Positions 41,888 through 50,192 of a DNA stretch of 64,000 bases are shown here, piece by piece. The notes beneath the pieces were generated by a model, which was not told where the DNA came from, ran no database searches, and worked only from the letters and a program-made list of their open reading frames with translations. Location of the stretch: contig CAZERC010000002.1 in assembly GCA_964515395.1 (NCBI GenBank), positions 1 to 64,000 of the forward strand, given 5' to 3'. The stretch's first letter is position 1. Each line of letters starts with the position of its first letter. Made by a program: the position numbers and the translations under genes. Source of the DNA: UBA1876 sp964515395. Lineage in GTDB: Bacteria > Synergistota > Synergistia > Synergistales > Thermovirgaceae.

Positions 41888-43277
41888 ATCGATTTTGGAA
41901 AATAAACGGATACGAATTCATGTTTTGGGTTGCCGGACGAATTTGTATGAAGCGGAGGCCATGGCTTCCTCCCTTTCCGGTATTGGGGCGAGCATGTGCG
42001 AAGAAGGGGCCTTTGATGCCGCCGTCGTCGTGAGCTGTATGGTAACTGCCGAAGCAGAACGGAAGTGCAGGCAGATAGTCCGAAGATTGAAAAGAGAGGA
42101 ACCCGAGGCTCCGGTGATTGTCTGCGGATGCTGGGCGCAGCTTCTAGATGAGGACAGGGCAAGAGAATTCGGGATCGATGCCCTCGTTGGAAATCGAGAA
42201 AAACATCGTCTTGCGCCTGTTTTGAGAAAATTGCTTCAGCGAGACGGTCCAAATGACCTCTTGATCGACAGGGGAGATATTGCGGACAGCACGGTATGGG
42301 ACCCGCTCTTTCTGGAGTGTCCGAAATTTCATGTGAGGGCTTTTGTCAAGGTCCAGGATGGTTGCGATCATGGGTGCACCTATTGCATTATCCCAACCGT
42401 TCGCGGGAAACCGGTGAGCAGGGATCCGAAAGATGTCCTGAAAGAGGTCAACCAGCTGGCCTCGAGGGGAATCAGGGAAGTCGTGCTGACAGGTATCCAT
42501 CTCGCACTTTACGGAAGTGGTGGCGCTGTTTCTCTTGGTGAATTGGTGCATGCGATAGATGCAATCGACGGGATCGACCGTATCAGGTTCGGTTCCATCG
42601 AACCTTTCGGACTTCAAGAGGAATTGCTCGAAACTCTGGCGTCATCAAAAAAATTTTGCCCACACTTGCATCTTCCGCTTCAAAGCGGTGATGATCGCAT
42701 CCTCAGGCGAATGGGAAGAGGCTGCACTTCGGAAGAATTCCTTGACCTGGTAAAAAAAGTGAAAAAAGTCTTCGGAGAAGGTTTCCATCTTAGTACGGAC
42801 GTCATTGTGGGTTTTCCCGGAGAGGATGACATGGCCTTCAGGCGGACCCTGGATGTCCTCAAAAGGGCCGAAACAGGAAGGGTTCATGCGTTTCCCTTTT
42901 CTCCGCGGCAAGGAACGCCGGCGGCCGACTTTCCTGACAGGCCCTCTCCCGGAGAGGTCAAGGCGCGCATGAAGGAAATACTTCAGTTTGCTTCTGAAAA
43001 ACAGCAGCAGTACGCCTCTCAGTGGGTTGGAAGAACGGTGCCCGTACTTGTAGAAAAATATGATGCGGGTTCCGTTTCGGGTTATACCCCGCAATTCATC
43101 AAGGCCGTTTGCAAAGGCAAAGTCGATGTCAACGGCATTGCTGAAGTGGAGATCACCGGTTGCCATGCAGGCGTTCTTGAGGGCCGTGTATGCTATAATG
43201 CGTTTTCTGGAGGAGTCAGGGACAACTCCGTCAAGAGGGAGAATAATGAATCCCATGGAATTGAATGTTCTCGCTGA
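41871..43277 (+). CDS. mtaB: tRNA t6A37 methylthiotransferase MtaB
   Basis: MtaB is a radical-SAM enzyme that adds a methylthio group to t6A37 of ANN-decoding tRNAs. In the 468-residue protein the N-terminal domain supplies cluster cysteines at about 21, 56 and 85-87. The radical-SAM motif CDHGCTYC is at residues 165-172. The C-terminal TRAM-like part follows KKVFGEGFHLSTDVIVGFPGE-type features. ATG 41871 has GGAG eight bases upstream. It overlaps bpsA by 32 bases. Confidence 0.95.
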   Translation: MKAKTESILENKRIRIHVLGCRTNLYEAEAMASSLSGIGASMCEEGAFDAAVVVSCMVTAEAERKCRQIVRRLKREEPEAPVIVCGCWAQLLDEDRAREFGIDALVGNREKHRLAPVLRKLLQRDGPNDLLIDRGDIADSTVWDPLFLECPKFHVRAFVKVQDGCDHGCTYCIIPTVRGKPVSRDPKDVLKEVNQLASRGIREVVLTGIHLALYGSGGAVSLGELVHAIDAIDGIDRIRFGSIEPFGLQEELLETLASSKKFCPHLHLPLQSGDDRILRRMGRGCTSEEFLDLVKKVKKVFGEGFHLSTDVIVGFPGEDDMAFRRTLDVLKRAETGRVHAFPFSPRQGTPAADFPDRPSPGEVKARMKEILQFASEKQQQYASQWVGRTVPVLVEKYDAGSVSGYTPQFIKAVCKGKVDVNGIAEVEITGCHAGVLEGRVCYNAFSGGVRDNSVKRENNESHGIECSR

Positions 43278-44310
43278 AACCGTATCGAAAGAATCGGGCA
43301 TTCCCCTTTGCGGACGTGATCTTGAGCGGATTGCTGCAGCCCTTTTGCGGACGTCTGATTTTTGGCATATCGTCGAATATTCTGAAGAGCCCATACCCGT
43401 GGTGACGAGAACCCTCGAGATGTTTGAAGAAAAGGGGTTTGCAGAAAGGCGGCAGGATGGCATCTTCATTACGTCGCTGGGGAAGAAGAGCCTGGAATCA
43501 GCGGGGGTTGCTCCAGCTGTGAGCCATGTCTGTCCCTATTGCAAGGGCCGGACCGTGGTGAACGACGACTTCAGGGACGCGTTGCTTCTTTTTGAATCCA
43601 TTCATGACAAACGTCCGCGACCCCTTCGCGTTTTCGACCAGGCTTTCGTGACACCGGAGACCACCTTTGCAAGGATTGCCTTTGCAGATGCTCACGGGGA
43701 TATCCGCGGAAAGGATATCCTTGTCTTGGGGGATGACGATCTTGTCGGTCTGGGACTTGCCTTTACGAAGTTGCCGAAGAGCGTGACCGTCGTCGAAATT
43801 GACCAGCGCATCATCGATTTCGAAACCAGAGAAGCCCGTCGAAGGGGGCTCGACATTCTCGCGGTCAGGCGGCACGATCTTTGCAAGCCTTTGCCGGAGG
43901 ACTTCATAGGCTCATTCGACGTGTTCTTTTCGGATCCTCCCGAGACTCTTGCAGCTTTTGATGCCTTTATCGGCCGCGGCGCCCTTTCCCTGCGGGGCCC
44001 CGGCGGAGCGGGATATTTCGGATTGACCAGTGCCGAGAGTTCCTTTGCCAAATGGAAGCTCCTGCAGGACAACCTCTCCGCAAAGGGGTTTGTCCTGACC
44101 GATTTGATAAGGGGCTTCAATGAATACGTCAATTGGGATTACGTGGAGGAAATGCAAGCCTGGGAACTGGCGCCGGTCAAAAAGGCGCCCCGGAAGAACT
44201 GGTATTATTCCTCCATGTTCCGTGTCGAACTCATCGAGAAAGAGTACATAGTGAACAAGGATCTGACCCACAAGGAGATATACAATGACCGGGAAAGTTC
44301 AACCGTCTAG
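43246..44310 (+). CDS. bpsA: Branched-chain polyamine synthase (N4-bis(aminopropyl)spermidine synthase)
   Basis: BpsA adds aminopropyl groups from decarboxylated S-adenosylmethionine to spermidine, giving branched polyamines. The 354-residue protein begins with a winged-helix-like domain (residues 1-90) and a CPYCKG knuckle (96-101). The Rossmann core has LVLGDDDLVGL (GDDD at 162-165, the acceptor-site motif known from the archaeal enzyme) and FFSDPPETL (230-233). GAGGGAGA lies upstream of ATG 43246. It overlaps mtaB by 32 bases. Such enzymes are best known in thermophiles. No speD-like gene is in the window. Confidence 0.85.
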   Translation: MNPMELNVLAETVSKESGIPLCGRDLERIAAALLRTSDFWHIVEYSEEPIPVVTRTLEMFEEKGFAERRQDGIFITSLGKKSLESAGVAPAVSHVCPYCKGRTVVNDDFRDALLLFESIHDKRPRPLRVFDQAFVTPETTFARIAFADAHGDIRGKDILVLGDDDLVGLGLAFTKLPKSVTVVEIDQRIIDFETREARRRGLDILAVRRHDLCKPLPEDFIGSFDVFFSDPPETLAAFDAFIGRGALSLRGPGGAGYFGLTSAESSFAKWKLLQDNLSAKGFVLTDLIRGFNEYVNWDYVEEMQAWELAPVKKAPRKNWYYSSMFRVELIEKEYIVNKDLTHKEIYNDRESSTV

Positions 44311-44377
44311 TTTGGGACTTCAGACAACAGCTGTTGTGCTTGACTGCGTCCTTTCATACAATGGGAGTGTCCCAAAC
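44310..44377. promoter_or_regulatory. HIT-gene upstream region with nested palindromes
   Basis: TTGTGC (44334-44339) and TACAAT (44357-44362) with 17-base spacing make a plausible promoter. A perfect 14-bp palindrome, ACAACAGCTGTTGT (44324-44337), overlaps the -35. An outer 9-bp inverted repeat, GTTTGGGAC (44310-44318) and GTCCCAAAC (44369-44377), brackets both. Confidence 0.5.
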
Positions 44378-44391
44378 GGGGAGGAATGTCT

Positions 44392-44733
44392 GTGAACGAG
44401 GGGTGCGCATTCTGCCGGATCCTCAAGGGGGAGCTTCCGGCGGATTTCGTAGATGCCGATGGCGAGACGATCGTCATACGGGACATACATCCCCAGGCGC
44501 CTACACATCTTCTGGTGATCCCGAGGGAGCACATCCCTTCCGCGGCTGATGTCAGCGAACCACAGATCTGGGCGAAGCTCCTGGACAAGGCGACGAAAGT
44601 CGCGCGGAAGCTTGGTCTGGAGAAGGCAGGCTACCGTCTGGTCGTCAATTGTGGAGACAGGGCGGGCCAGACAGTGCCGCACCTGCATGTGCATCTTCTT
44701 TCGGGACGCCTGTTGGGCTGGCCTCCGGGCTAG
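44392..44733 (+). CDS. HIT-family nucleotide hydrolase
   Basis: The 113-residue histidine-triad protein belongs to the Hint branch, which cleaves adenosine phosphoramidates. It has the N-terminal CAFCRILKGELPA, the core HPQAPTHLLVIPREHI and the active-site triad TVPHLHVHLLSGR. GTG 44392 is preferred because GGGGAGG ends seven bases upstream. The ATG at 44386 is only one base away from it. It lies between bpsA and rpsU. Confidence 0.92.
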   Translation: MNEGCAFCRILKGELPADFVDADGETIVIRDIHPQAPTHLLVIPREHIPSAADVSEPQIWAKLLDKATKVARKLGLEKAGYRLVVNCGDRAGQTVPHLHVHLLSGRLLGWPPG

Positions 44734-44763
44734 CACGGGCGGCAGAAGGGGGGGAATGACTCA

Positions 44764-44943
44764 ATGACTGAGGTTAGACGCCGTGACAATGAATCCCTCG
44801 AGGATGCGCTCAGGCGATTCAAGCGAGAGGTTTCCAAAGGAGGCGTCCTGCGCGAGGCAAAAAGACGCAGGCACTATGAGAAGCCAAGTGAGGAAAAAAA
44901 GAGAAAACGCGAAGCGGCTTCAAGGAAAAAACGGAGGAGGTAA
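44764..44943 (+). CDS. rpsU: 30S ribosomal protein S21
   Basis: This 59-residue protein is S21, recognised from the pattern DNESLEDALRRFKREVSKGG, then LREAKRRRHYEKPSEEKKRK and a basic tail. S21 takes part in initiation on the 30S subunit. A G-rich ribosome site lies about ten bases before ATG 44764. yqeY starts seven bases after its stop. This rpsU-yqeY pairing is common in Firmicutes-like genomes. Confidence 0.95.
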   Translation: MTEVRRRDNESLEDALRRFKREVSKGGVLREAKRRRHYEKPSEEKKRKREAASRKKRRR

Positions 44944-44949
44944 CGGCCG

Positions 44950-45408
44950 GTGCAGGATTTTGAAGAACGCCTCCAGCACGATCTGGTCGATGCCATGAAA
45001 CGCCGTGACAGGGCGGTTGTGGATAATATCCGGCTCATCAAGGCCGCCCTGGAAAACCTGAAGGCCGAAAAGGGGCGTACTGTTCCGCTTGCGGAGGAAG
45101 ATATCATTACCATGCTACGCCGGCTCATCAAACAGAGACGGGAAGCTGCCGAGCAATACCGGAACGGGGGAGCCGCAGACCGGGCTGACATGGAACTTGA
45201 AGAAGCTGAATTCATCGAAAAATATCTTCCCGAACAGATGAGCGATGAGGATATCATGGAAAAAGCACGGCGGATTATTGCAGATACGGGAGCGGAAGGC
45301 CCCTCGGACATGGGAAAGGTCATGGGAAGACTGATGCCCGAGATTGGGGGAAAAGCCGAAGGATCCCGCGTAAAGAATATCGTGATGGAGATTCTGAAAG
45401 AAAAGTGA
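44950..45408 (+). CDS. GatB/YqeY domain-containing protein
   Basis: The 152-residue protein is a stand-alone YqeY, with LQHDLVDAMKRRDRAVVDNIRLIKAAL and FIEKYLPEQMSDEDI, ending in PEIGGKAEGSRVKNIV. It resembles the tail of the Glu-tRNA amidotransferase B subunit; its own role is not settled. GTG 44950 has GGAGGAGG nine bases upstream, inside the end of rpsU, so the two are coupled. Confidence 0.93.
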   Translation: MQDFEERLQHDLVDAMKRRDRAVVDNIRLIKAALENLKAEKGRTVPLAEEDIITMLRRLIKQRREAAEQYRNGGAADRADMELEEAEFIEKYLPEQMSDEDIMEKARRIIADTGAEGPSDMGKVMGRLMPEIGGKAEGSRVKNIVMEILKEK

Positions 45409-45428
45409 TCGGAGAAAAAACTTCCAGA

Positions 45429-45472
45429 GGCAGTGCCCGGCTGTGCAAAACCGGGGACTGCCCCTTTTTTTA
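45429..45472 (+). terminator. Intrinsic terminator after yqeY
   Basis: A 12-bp stem with one mismatch (45429-45440 with 45451-45462) is followed by a run of seven T. It ends the rpsU-yqeY unit. Confidence 0.85.
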
Positions 45473-45495
45473 TAGTGGCCACTTCGGGACGATGG

Positions 45496-45501
45496 TATAA
45501 T
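45496..45501 (+). promoter_or_regulatory. Extended -10 promoter of nrdR
   Basis: TGG-TATAAT, with the -10 at 45496-45501, forms an extended -10 box 38 bases before the nrdR start. The -35 position reads TAGTGG and is weak. Confidence 0.5.
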
Positions 45502-45538
45502 GCTCGCATAACATTCCGTGCAGTGAAAGGAGACTATC

Positions 45539-46009
45539 GTGCGTTGCCCAAAATGCAAGGCTCCTGAAACACGGGTTCTCGAGACACGGACAGTGAGTGA
45601 AGGCCGTGTCGTCCGTAGGCGCAGGGAATGTCCTCAATGCCAATACCGTTTTACCACCTACGAACGTCTTGAAGAACCCCAGGTGCTCTGGATCGTCAAA
45701 AAAGGCGGCCAGCGGGAAGCTTTCGACAGAGACAAGCTGCTGAAAGGCCTCGCCAGAGCCTGTGAGAAACTTTCCATTCCCATGGAGTCTATTGAAAGCA
45801 CCGTTTCACGGATTGAAGAAAAACTTTATGAAAACGGACAAAACGAAGTATCCAGCCAAATGGTCGGCACTTTGGCGATGGAAGAGTTGCGAAAGCTCCA
45901 CAAGGTTGCCTATGTCCGCTTCGCTTCCGTATACCGTGAATTTACCGATGTGTCGAGCTTCATCGACGAAGTCAGGAGATTGCATGGTGAAAGAGGCGAC
46001 GAATCCTGA
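45539..46009 (+). CDS. nrdR: Transcriptional repressor NrdR
   Basis: NrdR senses ATP/dATP and represses ribonucleotide reductase genes. The 156-residue protein has the zinc ribbon (Cys 3, 6, 31 and 34: MRCPKC...CPQC) and an ATP-cone domain with FDRDKLLKGLARACEK and VAYVRFASVYREF. GTG 45539 follows GAAAGGAG with good spacing. It has its own promoter and no ribonucleotide reductase gene nearby. Confidence 0.96.
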   Translation: MRCPKCKAPETRVLETRTVSEGRVVRRRRECPQCQYRFTTYERLEEPQVLWIVKKGGQREAFDRDKLLKGLARACEKLSIPMESIESTVSRIEEKLYENGQNEVSSQMVGTLAMEELRKLHKVAYVRFASVYREFTDVSSFIDEVRRLHGERGDES

Positions 46010-46220
46010 GAGTGAAGCCTTTTGGGAGATGTCCCAGCAGAAAAATGGAGCAAAACCCCGCTTTTTCAACCAGGATCGGCAAATGTCGATCCTGCGCCTT
46101 GAAAAGATTCCTTCCTGAAAATCAAAAAAACTGCTTGTTTAAAAACCTCGACGTATTCCGCATCCGTATGTTTTCGTGTAAAATTGATCCAGTATTTATA
46201 TCTTTTGGAGGTGAGCCTAC

Positions 46221-47369
46221 GTGAAAAAGAGTGTGTTCTTTGGCGTTGTGGCCCTTGTGGCGATGGTGGGGCTGGCTTTGTCGGGCGGACAGGCATTTGC
46301 TGAGGATGAAATCCGGATTGGTGTCTACTTGCCATTGACGGGACAGAATGCCTTTGGCGGACAGCTGGAACTTGAAGGCGTCAGGATGGCCCATGAGGAA
46401 GTTCCTGAAGTCCTCGGGAAAAAAGTGGAGCTTTTTGTTGTAGACAACAAATCCGACAAGGTCGAATCCGCCAATGCCGTGAAGCGTCTGATCAACAGGG
46501 AAAAAGTGCATGCCATCATAGGGACTTACGGTTCGTCCCTCGCCATGGCGGGCGGGGAAGTTGCCGAGAAAGCGGGCATTCCGATGGTGGCGACATCGGC
46601 TACCAATCCGCTTGTGACGATCGGCAAGAAATACATTTTCAGGGTCTGCTTCATCGATCCCTACCAGGGAGCCGGTGCGGCGACCTACGCCATCAACGAG
46701 CTGGGGGCGCAGAAAGCGGCCCTTTTGACTGATGTCGCCAATGACTACGCTGTCGGTCTCGCAGGCTTTTTCGAGAGATCCTTCGAGAAAACGGGCGGAG
46801 AAATCGTGGCGAAACTCCGATACAACTCTGGTGACCAGGACTTTACAGCCCAGCTGACAGAAATCATCAGCAAGGAACCCGATGTTCTCTTCATCCCTGC
46901 CTATTTTGCCGAAGGGGCCATCATTATGAAACAGGCCAAAGAGCTTGGCGCTGAGTTCCAGATCATGGGCGGCGACGCCATGGACAACCCGAAGATTGTC
47001 GAAATCGGCGGCGATGCCGTCGAGGGATTCGTGCACACCACGTTCCCCTATGACCCCTCAATGGAAGACATGAATCCGACAGCACAGAAATTCACCGAAA
47101 ACTGGAAGGCCAGTCATCCCGACCAGGATCCCAACGTCAATGCGGCCCTCGGGTATGACGCCTACATGATCCTCATCGATGCCATTAAACGTGCAGGTGG
47201 TACCGAGCCTGAGGCGCTCACGAAGGCTCTTGCTGAAACGGAAGGGTTCGAGGGCGTCACGGGTATGACCACCATCAACGAGACCCATGATGCGGAAAAA
47301 CCAGTGGGTATTGTGATGATCAAGGACGGCAAGAAACAGTACGTGGCAACCATTGAACCGCAACTCTAG
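46221..47369 (+). CDS. livJ: Branched-chain amino acid ABC transporter substrate-binding protein
   Basis: This periplasmic binding protein of 382 residues starts with a signal peptide ending near AFAED (about residue 22). The mature LivJ/LivK-like fold has IRIGVYLPLTGQNAFGGQ, KRLINREKVHAIIGTYGSSL and YAVGLAGFFERSFEKTGGEI. It delivers Leu/Ile/Val or related amino acids to the LivHM permease. GTG 46221 has GGAGGTGA seven bases upstream. A hairpin separates it from livH, which would keep the binding protein in excess. The 211 bases before it contain an 8-bp hairpin (46072-46095) but no clear gene. Confidence 0.92.
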   Translation: MKKSVFFGVVALVAMVGLALSGGQAFAEDEIRIGVYLPLTGQNAFGGQLELEGVRMAHEEVPEVLGKKVELFVVDNKSDKVESANAVKRLINREKVHAIIGTYGSSLAMAGGEVAEKAGIPMVATSATNPLVTIGKKYIFRVCFIDPYQGAGAATYAINELGAQKAALLTDVANDYAVGLAGFFERSFEKTGGEIVAKLRYNSGDQDFTAQLTEIISKEPDVLFIPAYFAEGAIIMKQAKELGAEFQIMGGDAMDNPKIVEIGGDAVEGFVHTTFPYDPSMEDMNPTAQKFTENWKASHPDQDPNVNAALGYDAYMILIDAIKRAGGTEPEALTKALAETEGFEGVTGMTTINETHDAEKPVGIVMIKDGKKQYVATIEPQL

Positions 47370-47408
47370 TGACAGACAGGTCATGCCTGCGAAGTGAATT
47401 GAAGCTTA

Positions 47409-47440
47409 CGGGGGAGGAGAACCTGCCTCCCCCGCTTTTC
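47409..47440 (+). terminator. Attenuating hairpin between livJ and livH
   Basis: CGGGGGAGG (47409-47417) pairs with CCTCCCCCG (47426-47434), followed by CTTTT. The position after a binding-protein gene is typical for partial termination that favours binding-protein mRNA. Confidence 0.65.
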
Positions 47441-47464
47441 TGTGAAAGCGAGGCGAAACAGCCC

Positions 47465-48358
47465 ATGAGCATGTCAATGTTTGTTCAACACCTGTTCAAT
47501 GCTGTGACGCTCGGGAGCCTGTATGCGCTGATTGCGATCGGCTACACCATGGTTTACGGAATTCTCAGGTTGATCAATTTCGCTCACGGCGAAATATTCA
47601 TGTTGGGAGCCTATTTTGTCTTCTGGGGAGTGACGCTGCTTCACTTGCCGTGGTTTCTCGCGGTCATCGTTGCCATTGCAGTTACGTCCCTGGCTGGAAT
47701 CATGGTGGATCGCGTGGCTTACAGGCCTCTGAGGGAAGCTCCAAGAATCTCCGCTCTCATCAGTTCCATCGGTGTGTCCTTTTTCCTGCAAAACCTGGCG
47801 ATCGTGGTGTTCTCTGCCATCCCCAGGGCAGTCCAGCGCCCTGAATGGCTTGTAAAAATCATTGTCGTGGGGAAAGTCAGGATACTGCCGCTCACGCTCG
47901 TGGTGCCGGTTCTTTCATTTTTTCTCATGATGGGATTGCTTTATATCGTTTACCGGACGAAGCCGGGACTCGGCATGCGGGCCATTTCAAAAGACATCGA
48001 GACGAGCCGGCTCATGGGGGTCCCGGTCAATCGGATCGTGGCCTTGACCTTTGGAATCGGTTCAGCCCTTGCTGCAGCTTCCGGCATCATGTGGGCCCTG
48101 CGGTATCCCCAGCTTCAGCCCGTCATGGGCGTGATCCCCGGCCTGAAAGCGTTCATTGCTGCCGTGTTCGGCGGCATAGGGTCAATCCAGGGAGCCGTTC
48201 TCGGAGGAATGATCCTGGGCATCATGGAGATCATGATCGTGGCCTTCCTTCCTGCCCTCGCGGGATACAGGGATGCCTTTGCCTTTGTTCTCCTGATAAT
48301 CATCCTTCTTGTCAGGCCCTCCGGGCTCATGGGCGAGAAACTGGAGGATAAAGTGTGA
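47465..48358 (+). CDS. livH: Branched-chain amino acid ABC transporter permease LivH
   Basis: The 297-residue inner-membrane permease has about eight transmembrane helices and the LivH features LGSLYALIAIGYTMVYGILRLINFAHGE and GVPVNRIVALTFGIGSALAAASG. The C-terminal half has AVFGGIGSIQGAVLGGMILG. The start among three closely spaced ATGs (47465, 47471, 47477) is uncertain; the first is used. It pairs with LivM and ends four bases into livM. Confidence 0.92.
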   Translation: MSMSMFVQHLFNAVTLGSLYALIAIGYTMVYGILRLINFAHGEIFMLGAYFVFWGVTLLHLPWFLAVIVAIAVTSLAGIMVDRVAYRPLREAPRISALISSIGVSFFLQNLAIVVFSAIPRAVQRPEWLVKIIVVGKVRILPLTLVVPVLSFFLMMGLLYIVYRTKPGLGMRAISKDIETSRLMGVPVNRIVALTFGIGSALAAASGIMWALRYPQLQPVMGVIPGLKAFIAAVFGGIGSIQGAVLGGMILGIMEIMIVAFLPALAGYRDAFAFVLLIIILLVRPSGLMGEKLEDKV

Positions 48359-49407
48359 TGGAAGACAAACGGAAACGAAACCTTATCTTGAACGGCCTGT
48401 TGACCGGGGCCTTTGCGCTTTTCCTTTACTGGGCCGAAGGCAACCTTGGAGGTTACAGGATTCAGATCATGAACCTCATTGCCGTCTATATCATTCTTGG
48501 CCTGAGCCTGAACCTGATTTACGGCTTTGCAGGCATGTTCTCCCTTGGACACGCGGGGTTCATGGCGATAGGGGCCTACACGTGTTCGCTTCTGATTATG
48601 CCGCCCCTGCAGAAACAGGCGCTTTTCATCCTTGAGCCGGCCATGTGGCCTTTCTCGGTCATTCACGCACCTTTTCTGATTGCGGTCATAGTTGCAGGCC
48701 TCGTGGCCGCACTTGCGGGGATTCTCATAGGGTTACCGGTTCTTCGGCTTGGAGGAGACTACCTCGGGATCGCCACCCTTGGTTTTGCGGAAATCATTCG
48801 CGTTTTTGCCAACAATTTGCCCCGCATTACGAACGGCGCACTGGGGTTCAAGGGCATACCGGACTATGCAAACCTGTGGTGGAATTACGGGTGGTGTTTT
48901 ATAACCCTGGTTATCATCGTCAGGCTCGTCAACAGCAATTTCGGGAATGCACTCAAAGCCATCAGGGATGATGAAGTGGCTGCCCGGGCCATGGGGATCA
49001 ATACATTCAAGTACCGCATGACGGCGTTTGCCATTGGATCCTTTTTCGCCGGCGTGGGCGGGGCCTTGTTGGGCAGTCTTCTCACGACGATCGATCCGAA
49101 AATGTTCCTTTTCCTGTTGACCTTCAACGTTCTCATGATTGTAGTCGCAGGCGGGCTTGGCTCGATAACCGGAACAGTCATCGCCGGCGTGATCATCACG
49201 GTGCTCCTGGAGTGGCTGCGAATCGTTGAGAATCCCATCAGTTTCGGCGATTTTGAGATTCCGGGGATTCCGGGGATGCGGATGGTCGTATTCTCTCTGG
49301 CTCTTCTGTTTATCATCCTTTTCCGGCGTCAGGGAATCATGGGAAGAAAGGAAATCACCTGGGATACCATATTCGGCTTTTTCCGAAAGCGGGGTGCTGA
49401 AAAATGA
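48355..49407 (+). CDS. livM: Branched-chain amino acid ABC transporter permease LivM
   Basis: The 350-residue permease has about ten hydrophobic segments. LivM motifs include LSLNLIYGFAGMFSLGHAGFMAIGAY, GLPVLRLGGDYLGIATLGFAEI and AIRDDEVAARAMGINTFKYRM, the last being the loop that meets the ATPase. GTG 48355 overlaps the livH stop (GTGA) and has GGAGG seven bases upstream. An ATG at 48358 is the alternative. It overlaps livG by four bases. Confidence 0.93.
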   Translation: MMEDKRKRNLILNGLLTGAFALFLYWAEGNLGGYRIQIMNLIAVYIILGLSLNLIYGFAGMFSLGHAGFMAIGAYTCSLLIMPPLQKQALFILEPAMWPFSVIHAPFLIAVIVAGLVAALAGILIGLPVLRLGGDYLGIATLGFAEIIRVFANNLPRITNGALGFKGIPDYANLWWNYGWCFITLVIIVRLVNSNFGNALKAIRDDEVAARAMGINTFKYRMTAFAIGSFFAGVGGALLGSLLTTIDPKMFLFLLTFNVLMIVVAGGLGSITGTVIAGVIITVLLEWLRIVENPISFGDFEIPGIPGMRMVVFSLALLFIILFRRQGIMGRKEITWDTIFGFFRKRGAEK

Positions 49408-50192
49408 CGACCCGCGAGATTGTTCTCGAGACAAAGGATGTCACCATGAAATTCGGCGGCCTGACAGCGGTACACGATTTCAATATTCAGGTCGAAAAAG
49501 GACAGATCACAGGATTGATCGGTCCCAACGGGGCCGGGAAAACAACATGCTTTAACATGATCACCGGCTTCTACAAGCCCACGGAAGGTTCCATATCCTT
49601 CAGGGGCGAGGATATTACAGGATGGCGACCCCACTGGGTCTGCAAGGCAGGAATAGCCAGAACTTTCCAGAACATACGGCTTTTCGCGGGTGGAACGGTG
49701 TTGCAGAACGTCATGGTCGGGGCGCACCTCCGGCAGAAGACCACATGGTGGCATGCCATGCTCAGCCTTCCGTCATTTTTCAGGGAAGAAAAGGAAATAC
49801 GGGAAAAGTCCTACGGGCTTCTTGAAGCCGTCGGGCTGGCGGACCTTGCCAATGAAGACGCACAGGGACTTCCTTATGGTGCCCAACGGAGACTGGAGAT
49901 TGCAAGGGCCCTCGCAACGGAACCGCATTTTTTGCTGCTTGACGAACCTGCTGCGGGGATGAACCCCCATGAGACACAGCGTCTCATGGAATTCATCAAA
50001 ATGATCAAGGATCAGTTTAACCTTACGATCCTTTTGATTGAGCACGATATGAAAGTGGTCATGGGTATTTGTGAATACATCTGGGTCCTTGACTACGGTG
50101 TTACCATAGCCGAAGGGAACCCGGAGCAAATCCAGGGAGATCCGAAGGTGATCGAAGCCTACCTGGGAGAGGAGTACCTGCAAGATGCTTAG
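49404..50192 (+). CDS. livG: Branched-chain amino acid ABC transporter ATPase LivG
   Basis: This 262-residue ATPase has Walker A GPNGAGKTT. The signature region is degenerate in the LivG manner (LPYGAQRRLEIARALA), Walker B is FLLLDEPAAGMNP, and LLIEHDMKVVMGICEYIWVLDYG supplies the switch histidine. It energises LivHM together with LivF. The start is an ATGA overlap with livM, and the end overlaps livF by eight bases. Confidence 0.94.
   Translation: MTTREIVLETKDVTMKFGGLTAVHDFNIQVEKGQITGLIGPNGAGKTTCFNMITGFYKPTEGSISFRGEDITGWRPHWVCKAGIARTFQNIRLFAGGTVLQNVMVGAHLRQKTTWWHAMLSLPSFFREEKEIREKSYGLLEAVGLADLANEDAQGLPYGAQRRLEIARALATEPHFLLLDEPAAGMNPHETQRLMEFIKMIKDQFNLTILLIEHDMKVVMGICEYIWVLDYGVTIAEGNPEQIQGDPKVIEAYLGEEYLQDA

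Noticed and set aside
46010..46220. Small gene or riboswitch before livJ
   Set aside because: Only an 8-bp hairpin (46072-46095) and a TAAAAT at 46179 without a proper -35 are visible. Frames there run into livJ and lack ribosome sites.
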